Positions 1 to 8,069 of a stretch of 21,583 bases of DNA are shown here, piece by piece (the first letter of the stretch is position 1; every line of letters starts with the position of its first letter). The DNA comes from DATKWS01 sp035529435. Lineage in GTDB: Bacteria; Krumholzibacteriota; Krumholzibacteriia; Krumholzibacteriales; Krumholzibacteriaceae. The DNA is taken from positions 1 through 21,583 of the forward strand of contig DATKWS010000142.1 in the NCBI GenBank assembly GCA_035529435.1, written 5' to 3'. Under the pieces are notes generated by a model that was not told where the DNA came from, searched no databases, and saw only the letters and a list, made by a program, of their open reading frames with translations. Position numbers and translations under genes: made by a program.

Positions 1-413
1 TCGGGTGTATATTTCACCCAGAACCAGTCGCCGCCCTCCGGATTGAATCCTGTTACCTTGTACATCGGGGTCAGGGCGACGAGTTGCTTCTCGCCGTTGT
101 AGTTCTCCTTCATGATGATCGCGCCGTCGGGAAGAACGTCCTTCCCCTCACGCAGGGCCTTGAGGGCGATCGGGTTCGCCAGCACCCGGATCCACTCGCC
201 GTGGGGGCTCTTGCCCCTCACGGGGACAATTTGTCCCGGCCATATGCCCCAGCCGAGATAGGGGCTTTCATTGGTCATATGCGCCCAGAGCGCCGCGCCG
301 TCCGCCGCCGGCATGGCCCACTTCGCCTCTTGCTTCTCGCCCTGCCCGATGACCGGGAGGGAGAGGAGGAAAACGAACAGGAGCGCTGCCGAGACGAGCA
401 TTGCTTTCTTCAT
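1..413 (-). CDS. Cytochrome P460-like exported protein, 3' end cut by window edge
   Basis: The 137 visible residues begin with a signal peptide (MKKAMLVSAALLFVFLLSLP, then VIGQG), so the product is probably periplasmic. The body matches my knowledge of the cytochrome P460 family: a WAHMT...YLGWGIWPG segment, HGEWIRVLAN, then DGAIIMKENYNG and MYKVTGFNPEGGDWFWVKY. P460 proteins are mono-heme proteins with an unusual lysine-heme cross-link that oxidise hydroxylamine or act in related nitrogen redox chemistry; some family members have no proven substrate. The CxxCH heme site lies near the C-terminus in this family and would be beyond the window, so heme binding cannot be confirmed. The start is fixed by an excellent Shine-Dalgarno, AAGGAGGT, about 5 nt before the ATG at 413. 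It is divergent from the flavoprotein gene at 713, with about 300 bp between them. Confidence 0.8.
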   Translation of the reverse strand, partial: MKKAMLVSAALLFVFLLSLPVIGQGEKQEAKWAMPAADGAALWAHMTNESPYLGWGIWPGQIVPVRGKSPHGEWIRVLANPIALKALREGKDVLPDGAIIMKENYNGEKQLVALTPMYKVTGFNPEGGDWFWVKYTP

Positions 414-712
414 GGCGACCTCCTTGTATCATTCCGGGGGAATATGCTCAAGGGTCATCACCGTGAAAACGGCGATCCGCCGGACCCGCATCGGCCGAGC
501 CGATCGATTTCATGCGACGATCCGTCTTTCGCGCGCGTCACCGGACACTATTACATTATCCCCCTGCAGGAGTACCTCCAGGCAAGCCTACTCTTTCAGG
601 CGAGTGAAGTCAAGGCGGTAAAGCTCCGTTTTCTTTTTCCGCTTCCGTTCGGCCGGGCGATCGTGGATAATACATCCGGAGCAGTTGCACGTTCTGGAGA
701 AAGTGAGTAATC
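414..712. other. Divergent intergenic region
   Basis: This 299-bp region separates the divergent P460-like and DHODH-like genes. An open frame (84-710) crosses it, but it lies antisense to the P460 gene and lacks family features, so I treat the region as non-coding. It holds an interrupted dyad, CTGCAGG-4-CCTCCAG at 564-581 with one mismatch per arm, lying inside a possible promoter for the leftward gene. A GATAAT at 666-671 might be a -10 for the rightward gene, but no good -35 precedes it. Confidence 0.5.
555..585 (-). promoter_or_regulatory. Candidate long-spacer promoter with internal dyad
   Basis: On the minus strand, TTGCCT (580-585) and GATAAT (555-560) are separated by 19 bp. The spacer carries the dyad CTGGAGG-4-CCTGCAG. 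A 19-20 bp spacer with a dyad inside it is the architecture of promoters controlled by MerR-family activators. Transcription would run toward the P460-like gene with a leader of about 130 nt. The hexamers are imperfect and no MerR gene is visible, so this is a suggestion only. Confidence 0.3.
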
Positions 713-1696
713 ATGGCTGATCTATCAACCACATACATGGGCCTCGAGCTGCAAAATCCTTTTGTCGTCGCGAGCTGCAGCCTCAGCAAGGATGCCGATG
801 GTTTACGCACGTGCGCCGACGCTGGAGCTGGCGCCGTTGTGCTCAAATCCCTCTTCGAGGAGCAGATCTGGGCCGGGATCGAACAGACGGGACAGTACAC
901 GGGGGCGCTCTGGCATACCGAGGCGGTCGACTATGTGGAGAAGATGGGCCTGGCGCTCGGACCGACCGAGTATCTGAAGCTGATCGAGGAAGCAAAACGC
1001 ACCGTATCGATCCCCGTGATCGCCAGCCTCAACTGCACATCATCCGGCGTGTGGGTGGAATACGCGAAACGGATCGCGGCGGCGGGAGCCGACGGGATCG
1101 AATTGAACATCGCCATGATGCCGAGCGATCCGAAGCGCGGCGCAGGTGAGATCGAGGAACGATACTTCCAGGTCGTCGAGAATGTCAGATCGAACGCCGA
1201 TATACCGGTAGCGGTCAAGATCGGATCGCATTTCACGTCGATCGCCCAATTCGCACGCCAGCTCCAACTGCGGGGCGCGGCCGCCCTCGTGCTGTTCAAC
1301 CGTTTCTACCGGCTCGATGTCGATATCGAAAAGATGGCGCTCGCTCCCGGCTACCGTTTCAGCTCCCCGCACGAGATGAGCATCCCCCTGCGCTGGATAG
1401 CGCTCCTGGCGGGGCGGCTGGAGATCGACCTCGCGGCCTCCACCGGTGTGCACGACGGAGCCGGCGCCGTCAAGCAGCTCCTCGCCGGCGCCACGGTGGT
1501 CCAGCTCTGCTCGACGCTCTACCTCAACGGGCTCGAGACGATCGGGCGGATTCGGGAGTTTCTCGAGTCGTGGATGCGCGGGCACGGATTCGATTCGATC
1601 GGGCAGTTCCGCGGGAAGCTGAGCCGGATGCAGAGCGAGAAGCCGGAGCACTACGAGCGTCTCCAGTATATCAAGGCCCTCGTCGGCATCGAGTAG
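713..1696 (+). CDS. Dihydroorotate dehydrogenase-like flavoprotein
   Basis: A 327-residue protein resembling the group annotated 'dihydroorotate dehydrogenase-like protein', relatives of class 1 PyrD and of PreA. It should be a cytoplasmic TIM barrel binding FMN. Visible signatures are STTYMGLELQNPFVVASC at the N-terminus, the LNCTSSGVW loop around residue 105, AGADGIELNI, PVAVKIG, and the C-terminal phosphate-binding stretch STGVHDGAGAVKQLLAGA followed by QLCSTLYLNG. Length fits the family. Proteins of this group occur in many anaerobes besides the true pyrimidine enzyme and their substrate is not established; no pyr genes lie nearby, so I do not assign orotate synthesis. The start has GGAGAAAGTGAG upstream, a modest ribosome site. 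It converges on the GT-C gene that ends at 1737, with 40 bp and no obvious terminator between. Confidence 0.85.
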   Translation: MADLSTTYMGLELQNPFVVASCSLSKDADGLRTCADAGAGAVVLKSLFEEQIWAGIEQTGQYTGALWHTEAVDYVEKMGLALGPTEYLKLIEEAKRTVSIPVIASLNCTSSGVWVEYAKRIAAAGADGIELNIAMMPSDPKRGAGEIEERYFQVVENVRSNADIPVAVKIGSHFTSIAQFARQLQLRGAAALVLFNRFYRLDVDIEKMALAPGYRFSSPHEMSIPLRWIALLAGRLEIDLAASTGVHDGAGAVKQLLAGATVVQLCSTLYLNGLETIGRIREFLESWMRGHGFDSIGQFRGKLSRMQSEKPEHYERLQYIKALVGIE

Positions 1697-1736
1697 GGAT
1701 GCGGCCACGCGGGATGCGGTGCGGGAGGGGGGAACA

Positions 1737-2879
1737 TTATACCGGTGCGGCCTGCCCGGAACCGCGTGACCGAACCACCCGCAATCTCTTCAACACGATT
1801 TCACCGGTCCGTGTCAGGAAGACCGCGGTGTACAGGATCCAGAGCGGCTCGATGTATATCCGTTGCTTGAGATGGACGTTGGTCAGCGGAATCAGGAGAA
1901 ATATGTATCCCAGGATCGGCCAGACGAGGGGCCGATGTTCCCGTTCGTAGTATCTCGCCAGTCCCAGGAGCCCGCAGATCATGACGAACAGGTATCCGTA
2001 CGCGGCTATGTAATTGATGTTTCGCCTTTGCCGGCCGTCATCGCCGGATATAGTGCCGGTCCAGCCTTTCCGCAATATCGTCGACGCGTTGTAGTAGAGC
2101 TTGTGAACGGGTCCCCACTTTTCATACCGGGCCGAAAACTTCCGCAGATCGATCTCGTACGCCTTGCCTTCATAGACCGGTGTAATCCCGTGCCGCACGA
2201 CACTGTTCCGTACCGCCCACGGAGCGAGTAACGCGGCCGCTACGGCGATGAACAGCACCTTCTTTTTTGATGTCAAAATCATTCCCGGAATCATGTACAC
2301 GAGGAGCGGTCTCACCAGTATTCCAATGCCGATGAGTGCGGCCGAGATGTAGGCCCTGCGCTTCTCAGTCATGCCGGTCACCGCCGCCGCCATGATCAGC
2401 ACGACGACGATCATTGCGAGTGAGTCGGGATATATCGTGAGGTTGTAGATCAGGAAATTCGGATAGGCCGCACTGATGGCGGCCGCCGCGATGCCCGCGG
2501 CGCGGTCGCATAACAGCCTGCCCATAACGTACATGAAAAAGACCGTGATTGAACTCAGCACGCCCTGGATGGTGCACACGGCGGCATGGTTCGAGTCGCC
2601 GGCGAATGTGTATACCACACGGAGAAAGAACGGATAGAGGGGAGGATGAAACGTGTCCCAGCCATCGCCGAGAGCGATCCCGTCGAATACCTTCGATGCG
2701 TCCGTGATGGTCGAATTCGGCGAATAATTGACGACGAAGGCGAAGTAGATCCGGAGAAACAGCGCGGCCGCGAATATGATCAAAAGGATGTCGATATCAT
2801 CCCGAATCATGGCCGGAATACGGAGTTTCCGAATACTTACGAATTGACGCCGGATCTTCTTGAAATGGTCTTTTCCCAT
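1737..2879 (-). CDS. GT-C (GT39/PMT-like) membrane glycosyltransferase, second of a paralogous pair
   Basis: A 380-residue integral membrane protein with a cytoplasmic basic N-terminus and roughly nine to ten hydrophobic segments. After the first segment (about residues 29-50) comes a loop containing TDASKVFD and then WDTFHPPLYPFFLRVVY. That order, an acidic loop followed by HPPLYP, is characteristic of the GT39/ArnT-like GT-C fold. Such enzymes use polyprenyl-phosphate-linked sugars and act on the outer face of the inner membrane. Acceptor and sugar cannot be read from the sequence. Its first 43 nt overlap the end of the upstream paralogue in another frame, and its ribosome site (AGGA, about 6 nt before ATG) lies inside that gene, so the two are probably translationally coupled. 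Shared landmarks (PPLYP-FFLR/LFLR, ISAAYPNF/ICAVYPNF, LLAPWAVRN/LLSPWIVWN) show a tandem duplication. Confidence 0.8.
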   Translation of the reverse strand: MGKDHFKKIRRQFVSIRKLRIPAMIRDDIDILLIIFAAALFLRIYFAFVVNYSPNSTITDASKVFDGIALGDGWDTFHPPLYPFFLRVVYTFAGDSNHAAVCTIQGVLSSITVFFMYVMGRLLCDRAAGIAAAAISAAYPNFLIYNLTIYPDSLAMIVVVLIMAAAVTGMTEKRRAYISAALIGIGILVRPLLVYMIPGMILTSKKKVLFIAVAAALLAPWAVRNSVVRHGITPVYEGKAYEIDLRKFSARYEKWGPVHKLYYNASTILRKGWTGTISGDDGRQRRNINYIAAYGYLFVMICGLLGLARYYEREHRPLVWPILGYIFLLIPLTNVHLKQRIYIEPLWILYTAVFLTRTGEIVLKRLRVVRSRGSGQAAPV

Positions 2880-4000
2880 GTGTGTCCTATCAACATGCCG
2901 GTGTACATGATCAGCATCGGTTCAACGAGCACGCGGTATCGAAACTTGAATATCGCGAGGAAAATAGAAAGCGGCAGGTAGCTGAACATCATGTATGCGA
3001 TGGTCCTGTTCCGCCGGTCGTAGAGTCTCACCAGGCCGATAAAGCCGAATACGGCGACGGGGAGGTAGGCGTACATCATGATATTATTGATCGTGGAACT
3101 GCCGCCGGCGAGGTCCCGCAACACGAACGTATCCCAGCCCCGCGAGAGGAGAAGCGCCAGCTTGTTGTAAGTGATGTCCATCGTCTGCCACTTGTTGTGT
3201 ATGATGAATGAGAGGGCTTCCCTGACATAGGTCATCTGGTCGTGATCGTAGGTCTTGAGCGGGGTTTCCTCGGCCTCGACATGGCGCGAACCCGTCGCCG
3301 CGGGATTGTAGGTCGCATAGAAGTTCAGGGCGCCCGTATCTGATACCGGCGCCAGTTTCTCGTGAACGACGGCGTTCCATACGATCCACGGCGAGAGGAG
3401 GGCGATGAGCGCGACGACCAGAATCAGTCGTTTCCTGCTCACGAGCAGCGTCGCCGGTACGAAGAAGATGATCGCCGATTTGATAAAGATCCCGGCGGCC
3501 AGGACGCATCCCAGCACGATCGCCTTTTTGGTGTCGCCGAATGGTCTGAACAGGAGCCACACGAGCAGTACGACGATGAAGATGCTGAGCGACTCGGTCA
3601 TCGTGGTCAGGCTGTATGCGATGAAGTTCGGGTAGACCGCACAGATCGCGGCGGCCGAGAGGGCGGCGATCTCGTTCGCGATGCGCTTCACGATATCGTA
3701 CAGCATGAGAATCATCAGAGACGATATGATACCCTGCGTGATATAGACCGCCCTGTAGTTGTAGTTGCCGAACACCGTGTAGACGAGACGGAGAAACAGC
3801 GGGTAGAGGGGTGGCAGGTAGGTGTTGAATCCTCCCTCGACGGCGAGCTCGTTGTAGTCGTGCATGTCACTGAAGTTGGACAGGAAACCACACGTTGTGG
3901 CAAGAGAGATGCGGATCGCCATCGCCGCGATGAAGATGACGACAAGCACGATCATCGCGCGGTTCACGTTATGATCTTTCAGGAGCGACCGGATATTCAA
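2837..4000 (-). CDS. GT-C (GT39/PMT-like) membrane glycosyltransferase, first of a paralogous pair
   Basis: A 387-residue polytopic membrane protein. Its first membrane segment (about residues 15-35) is followed by a loop with SDMHDYNELA, whose aspartates may be the metal or catalytic residues of the GT-C fold, and then FNTYLPPLYPLFLRLVY. Later segments include AICAVYPNFIAYSLT and LLSPWIVWNAVVHEK. A soluble loop of about 90 residues in the C-terminal half may contact the acceptor. I infer transfer of a lipid-linked sugar at the outer face of the inner membrane, substrate unknown. The start is TTG at 4000, chosen because GGAGG lies 11-12 nt upstream and the residues before the first membrane segment would otherwise be lost; an ATG at codon 15 is possible. 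A strong promoter lies at 4053-4081. The gene overlaps its downstream paralogue by 43 nt. Confidence 0.8.
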   Translation of the reverse strand: MNIRSLLKDHNVNRAMIVLVVIFIAAMAIRISLATTCGFLSNFSDMHDYNELAVEGGFNTYLPPLYPLFLRLVYTVFGNYNYRAVYITQGIISSLMILMLYDIVKRIANEIAALSAAAICAVYPNFIAYSLTTMTESLSIFIVVLLVWLLFRPFGDTKKAIVLGCVLAAGIFIKSAIIFFVPATLLVSRKRLILVVALIALLSPWIVWNAVVHEKLAPVSDTGALNFYATYNPAATGSRHVEAEETPLKTYDHDQMTYVREALSFIIHNKWQTMDITYNKLALLLSRGWDTFVLRDLAGGSSTINNIMMYAYLPVAVFGFIGLVRLYDRRNRTIAYMMFSYLPLSIFLAIFKFRYRVLVEPMLIMYTGMLIGHTWEKTISRRSGVNS

Positions 4001-4052
4001 TCTGGAAATTTCCTCCGATCACGTTACGACCGTCACGCACCAAATCCTTATT

Positions 4053-4081
4053 ATTGTACAATATCAAAGTTTTCTTGTAAA
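4053..4081 (-). promoter_or_regulatory. Sigma-70-type promoter for the GT-C pair
   Basis: On the minus strand, TTTACA (4076-4081) and TACAAT (4053-4058) are separated by exactly 17 bp in an A/T-rich stretch that stands out in this GC-rich DNA. Transcription would start near 4046, giving a leader of about 45 nt before the TTG start at 4000. It lies between the peptidase stop (4106) and the GT-C genes, so the GT-C pair can be expressed independently of the peptidase. Confidence 0.7.
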
Positions 4082-4082
4082 T

Positions 4083-4116
4083 AGCGGCCGGGACCGCGGA
4101 CGCGTTCACGGCCGCT
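4083..4116 (-). terminator. Possible hairpin at the end of the peptidase gene
   Basis: An 8-bp perfect inverted repeat, AGCGGCCG at 4109-4116 (minus-strand reading) and CGGCCGCT at 4083-4090, encloses 18 nt and overlaps the peptidase stop codon. Only a short ATTTA follows on the minus strand, so it is not a classic intrinsic terminator. It directly abuts the -35 of the next promoter. Confidence 0.3.
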
Positions 4117-6547
4117 CGGGATCAACGGAATACATGTCTACATTGACGCGATGATCGCCGATGAGGTACTCGGCGAAGTAGTCGGCGGTGAGCCGCTGAA
4201 GGTACCGCCACTGGTGCCGTTCCCCGTAGCCGTGGTTCGCTCCGGGAATGACGAAGTAGTCGAACCGTTTCCCCGCGCGGATCAGCGCGTCGGCGAGACG
4301 TGCGGAGTGCGCGGGGTAGGCGACCGAATCCATGCTTCCGTGTATGATCAGCAGGTGTCCTTTCAGATTGCCGGCGATCTCGATGTTCGTCTCCGAGGGG
4401 ACCTCCCACGAGATCGAGCCGTCCTCGTTCTCGATCATGTGCGCGCCGTTGTACCGCTCGTGCCAGATATTGTACATGATCCTCCCGTCGTGCGGTCCCG
4501 ATATCGCGACGCCCACCTTGAAGAAATCGGGCTCGGTGAGCATCGCCGTCGCGGCGCAGTATCCCCCGGACGATCCGCCGAAGATCCCGACCCGATTGAT
4601 GTCGATGAACGGATGGCGGCCGGCCAGTTCCTCAACGACGGCCTTTTTGTCCGGGATCGGGTAATCGCGCAGGTCCCCGCGGCCGAAGGATCGGTACGCG
4701 AACCCCCGTTCGGGGGTACCGCCGCGGTTGCCGAAATCGACGACGATGAATCCGAGCTGCGCGAGGATCCCTTCGGTGGCCCAGGGTGTGAATGCGTGGG
4801 GGATGTATTCTCCCTGCTTGCCGGGGTACGTGCGCACGATGATCGGGTAGCGCCTGCCGGGATCGAAATCGAACGGTTTCCACATGACCCCCCAGAGAAC
4901 GGTGACGCCGTCCGCGGCCATGGCCGAGAATACCTCGGGCGGCTTCCAGCCGGCATCGGCCAGCGGGGTGATGTCGCAACGCTCGAGTTCGAGCACCATC
5001 TTCCCGTTTCGCGCACGGAGCACCGATACGGGAGGCGTGTCGACGCGCGAATAGGTGTCGATGAAGTAGCGTTTCGAGGGGGACATCGCGATCTTGTGCT
5101 CGGCGTCCTCCGGCGTGAGGAGCTCGAGTTTCGTTCCGTCGAGCCGGACGCGGTAGAGGTGCCGGTAGTACGGATTTCGTCCCGGTTCGCGCGCGTTCGC
5201 CGTGAAGTAGACGAAGCCGGACTCCTCATCGACGCCGACGACCTCATCGACGTTGAACTCCCCCTCCGTAAGCCGTGCGATGAGCGTTCCATCCGTACCG
5301 TAGCGGTAGAGGTGGCCCCATCCGTCACGCATCGACCACCAGAGAAAGCCGTCGTGCTCGGGAAGCTCGGTGATCGGCTTTATATAGACCATGTCGGTCA
5401 TGCGTTCCTCGATGAGCACGGTGCTCTTGCCCGTGAACGGATCGGCCGTGCAGAGATCGACGCTGAGGTGGTCGCGGCTCCGGCGGATGAAGTAGAGGCG
5501 TGAACCGCTGCCGTCCCAGTAAACGGTCGGGGCGAAGAGGTCCCAGAGCGTCTGGTCGGGCCAGCGTTCGATGTCGATGCGCACGAGCGTCTCCGGTATG
5601 CAGTCATACACCCACAGCTCGTGCCGGTAGACCGGCTCGCCCGGCATCGCGCACTTGAATGTGGTGAGCGTCGGGCGCGGCTCGGCCAGTTCATCGATCA
5701 GCCACAGGTCGCCGACCTCGCGCGCGTCGGAACGAAGGATGCAGAACCGCCGCGAGTCATTCGACCATTGAACCTCCACGTACCCGTACACACCGGGTCC
5801 GCTGTCCGTATCGTCCTCCTGGCCTCCCCACCGGTACCCCGGTACGCCGTCGGTGGTGATCCTGCGTTCGGTGGCGCCCGGATCGGCGGTCCGTGCGATG
5901 TAGAGGTCGTTGCCGCGGGAAAAGACGAACCACGCACCATCGGGAGAGACGGACCGCACCGGTGTTTCCGGTCGGGATGCGATCGAATCGACGAAGACCG
6001 CTTCGCCGGAGCCGATATCGTATTCGTACCGGGCGGAGCCGAGCGTGAAACGCGCGCGTGTCCCGTTTTCGATGACCTCGACGGTGGCGGGATCGACGCC
6101 GGGAAGATCCCGCTCCTTTCCGGTGGCCCGCGAGATCACCTCACCGATCGTTTCCGTGTCGAAGAGGAACCGCCGCCCGCTGCGCGCGGGATCGACGAGG
6201 TACCAGCTCGTTCCCGCCCCCGTGCGGTACGAGTACCAGAACCGGTCGCCGTCATCGATCCATTTCGGTGTGAGTTCGGTGCTCGTAATGCGCGGGTAGA
6301 GCTTGGCGTGCTCCCATTCGGCGAGGAGCGGATAGTTCGCCTCCGTGACGGGAACGGGGGCGGTGACCCCGCCGGTGACCCCGCCGGTGGCGCCGCCGTT
6401 TTCGGCGGGTGAGCCGGCCGGTATCCCCGGTCCCGCCGGTTGCCGCCGATGCGACGCGGCGCCGGCAGGCGCCGGGAGGTGCGCAAAGAGAACGGCAAGT
6501 AACGTCACAACGAGAGGGATCTGTACGCGAATGAGCCTCTGCAACAT
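4106..6547 (-). CDS. Exported S9-family peptidase (DPP IV / acylaminoacyl-peptidase-like)
   Basis: An 813-residue serine peptidase. Residues 1-30 are a signal peptide (LVVTLLAVLFAHLPAPAGA), followed by a low-complexity Gly/Pro/Val linker (to about 70) with a GGVTGGVT repeat. Residues 75-560 look like the DPP IV-type beta-propeller, with blades such as VSPDGAWFVFSRGNDLYIAR and VEVQWSNDSRRFCILRS. The C-terminal alpha/beta hydrolase has nucleophile Ser660 in FGGSSGGYCA, Asp740 in HGSMDSVAYP and His772 in GANHGYG, so all three catalytic residues are present. Expected role: release of short peptides from extracellular protein, as in scavenging; exact specificity is unknown. No lipobox, so it is probably periplasmic or secreted. 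The ATG at 6547 has GGAGG 7 nt upstream. The SGNH gene ends 54 bp before it on the same strand, so one operon is likely. Confidence 0.92.
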   Translation of the reverse strand: MLQRLIRVQIPLVVTLLAVLFAHLPAPAGAASHRRQPAGPGIPAGSPAENGGATGGVTGGVTAPVPVTEANYPLLAEWEHAKLYPRITSTELTPKWIDDGDRFWYSYRTGAGTSWYLVDPARSGRRFLFDTETIGEVISRATGKERDLPGVDPATVEVIENGTRARFTLGSARYEYDIGSGEAVFVDSIASRPETPVRSVSPDGAWFVFSRGNDLYIARTADPGATERRITTDGVPGYRWGGQEDDTDSGPGVYGYVEVQWSNDSRRFCILRSDAREVGDLWLIDELAEPRPTLTTFKCAMPGEPVYRHELWVYDCIPETLVRIDIERWPDQTLWDLFAPTVYWDGSGSRLYFIRRSRDHLSVDLCTADPFTGKSTVLIEERMTDMVYIKPITELPEHDGFLWWSMRDGWGHLYRYGTDGTLIARLTEGEFNVDEVVGVDEESGFVYFTANAREPGRNPYYRHLYRVRLDGTKLELLTPEDAEHKIAMSPSKRYFIDTYSRVDTPPVSVLRARNGKMVLELERCDITPLADAGWKPPEVFSAMAADGVTVLWGVMWKPFDFDPGRRYPIIVRTYPGKQGEYIPHAFTPWATEGILAQLGFIVVDFGNRGGTPERGFAYRSFGRGDLRDYPIPDKKAVVEELAGRHPFIDINRVGIFGGSSGGYCAATAMLTEPDFFKVGVAISGPHDGRIMYNIWHERYNGAHMIENEDGSISWEVPSETNIEIAGNLKGHLLIIHGSMDSVAYPAHSARLADALIRAGKRFDYFVIPGANHGYGERHQWRYLQRLTADYFAEYLIGDHRVNVDMYSVDPERP

Positions 6548-6601
6548 ATGCGGACCTCCATTGCATCGAAGCCGGAGCGGCGATCGCGTGACGGGTCGGC
6601 G

Positions 6602-7732
6602 TCATTCGGAAACGGCCAGCCGTTCCGCAAGCCATCCGGCGACGAGGGCATGTCCCCGTTCGTTGTAATGCCCTTCACGGAACCAGAACTCGTTGACGTC
6701 CACGCCGCGGAACTCGTCCGTCAGATCGATCAGCCGGTAATTCTCGAGGTGTTCCGAGAGTAACCGCTGGGGCAGATCCAGGTCGAACCCCTCCGGCGCG
6801 TGCGTGGAGCTGATCTGGACCTTCGCGGGGAGGTACACGACGGTCAGGGGAATCCCCCGTGCGCCGAGATCGGCCGCGATCTCGGAGAGGTAGCCCGCGG
6901 TTTCTTCCAGCAGGTGGTTCGATCGTCCCGTGAATACCCCCTCGAGGGGGTAGGTGACGAGCCCGAGGGCGTCCCGGAGATTCTTCGTGCGTTCGCTGAC
7001 GAAGGCGAACGCACGTGAATGCGCGTTGAGAAATTCCTTGAACCGTATCAGAGTTCTCTGGCGGCTGGATGCAGGCTCCGCCTGCACGCTGTCACCCGCT
7101 CCGAAAGCCGTTCCCGTGCGCTCCTCGTTCCGGTACCTGACGTTGTCGAATATATCGTTGATGTAGAAGCACACAACCACCTGGTCGACGCCGAGCGCCA
7201 CGGCATCCTCGATGTACTCGCGTTCGTCGAGGGTTCCCGAGCCCCAGACGCCGAAGTTCATCGTCTCGACGGACCGGTTGCGGTGATCCCGCAGATTCCG
7301 TTCGATGAGACGGGGAAATGCATGCGCGCTCCCGACGCCGTGGCCCATGGTGAACGAGTCGCCGAAGAATGCGATGCGGGGCACGCCCGGATCCTTGTCG
7401 CGTTTCCACTCACGGTCGAAGTAGCCCATCGAGTTCGACCGGTACGTGACATCGAATTCCTTCGTCACATGGTGGATCACCGTGTTCGCGTGGAGCGTGC
7501 GCACCCGCAGGGTTCGCGGCGTTCCCACCTCCACCCGTTCGACGATCTCGAATGTGCGCGTCCAACCGGCGGCACGGAGACCTATTTCCAGGACCGCGAG
7601 GATCACGGCGAGGGCCACGGCCGCGACGATGAGCGAGAATACGATATTCTTCAGCAGGCCGCGGCCGCGACGGTCCGGCCGTCCGGCTGCGCCCGCGGCG
7701 GTCTCGGGCGGGTGTTTTCTGTTCTCGCTCAT
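6602..7732 (-). CDS. Membrane-anchored SGNH/GDSL hydrolase-like protein
   Basis: A 376-residue protein, taking the ATG at 7732 because GGAGGGG sits just upstream; a longer frame to 7858 has no support. The N-terminal 25 residues are hydrophilic, then one membrane helix (about 26-50), with the rest probably periplasmic. SGNH landmarks are FFGDSFTMGHG (block I, Ser126), NFGVWGSGT (block II), FYINDIFD (block III, Asn192) and REGHYNERGH (block V, His355). The usual Asp of block V appears to be Glu353. Members with this architecture often belong to acetyl-transfer or deacylation of surface glycans (AlgX-like) or are esterases; which one cannot be told. It lies upstream of the S9 peptidase in the same direction. 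The gene is divergent from the secreted-protein gene at 8141. Confidence 0.75.
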   Translation of the reverse strand: MSENRKHPPETAAGAAGRPDRRGRGLLKNIVFSLIVAAVALAVILAVLEIGLRAAGWTRTFEIVERVEVGTPRTLRVRTLHANTVIHHVTKEFDVTYRSNSMGYFDREWKRDKDPGVPRIAFFGDSFTMGHGVGSAHAFPRLIERNLRDHRNRSVETMNFGVWGSGTLDEREYIEDAVALGVDQVVVCFYINDIFDNVRYRNEERTGTAFGAGDSVQAEPASSRQRTLIRFKEFLNAHSRAFAFVSERTKNLRDALGLVTYPLEGVFTGRSNHLLEETAGYLSEIAADLGARGIPLTVVYLPAKVQISSTHAPEGFDLDLPQRLLSEHLENYRLIDLTDEFRGVDVNEFWFREGHYNERGHALVAGWLAERLAVSE

Positions 7733-7946
7733 ACGCTGCTCCCCTCCGGGGACCGTATCGGCTCCGTGGACACCATGTGGCAAAAATACGGGATGTCTCA
7801 CCGGTTGACAAGCGCGGAATAGGCGGCGGCGCGGCAGTGACTCCCGCCCGTCCCGCATGGTACCGCGGGCCCTGCCCCCCTGCCGGGAAACCGGCGCAAC
7901 GGCACATAGTTACGCGGAGATTTGCTCAAGCACCAGGGGTGGAGTC

Positions 7947-7975
7947 CTTATCTATTTTGCAATTGACGCAGTAAA
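7947..7975 (-). promoter_or_regulatory. Candidate leftward promoter for the SGNH-peptidase operon
   Basis: On the minus strand, TTTACT (7970-7975) and GATAAG (7947-7952) are separated by 17 bp. It overlaps the -35 region of the rightward promoter, so the two could interfere. The leader to the SGNH start would be about 210 nt. The -10 is a poor match. Confidence 0.3.
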
Positions 7976-7992
7976 TCTTTTTATGATATAAT
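7963..7992 (+). promoter_or_regulatory. Strong sigma-70-type promoter for the modular secreted protein
   Basis: TTGACG (7963-7968) and a perfect TATAAT (7987-7992) are separated by 18 bp. Transcription would start near 7999, leaving a leader of about 140 nt before the ATG at 8141. This is one of the best promoter matches in the window. Confidence 0.75.
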
Positions 7993-8005
7993 AATTTATA
8001 CATTT

Positions 8006-8069
8006 CCGAGGGAAGATTTCCTCGGTATTGTAAATCAACTTCGTTGTGGCGCACGCACAATGCACAACG
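8006..8069 (+). promoter_or_regulatory. Two inverted repeats in the mRNA leader
   Basis: CCGAGG-8-CCTCGG (8006-8025) and CGTTGTG-14-CACAACG (8042-8069) are both perfect. The first starts only a few bases past the expected transcription start. They could be stabilising 5' hairpins, protein-binding dyads or parts of a larger structured leader. I do not recognise a known riboswitch. Confidence 0.4.

Noticed and set aside
84..710. Plus-strand open frame of 208 codons over the left intergenic region
   Set aside because: It is antisense to the P460-like gene, which has a signal peptide and family motifs, and it has no ribosome site or recognisable domain.
4151..5503. Plus-strand open frame of 450 codons opposite the S9 peptidase
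   Set aside because: The opposite strand has an intact peptidase with all catalytic residues. The frame is rich in Val, Arg, Asp and Glu without family features.
6348..6400. Short tandem repeat in the peptidase gene encoding GGVTGGVT
   Set aside because: It is a low-complexity linker just after the signal peptide. The unit is repeated only about two to three times.
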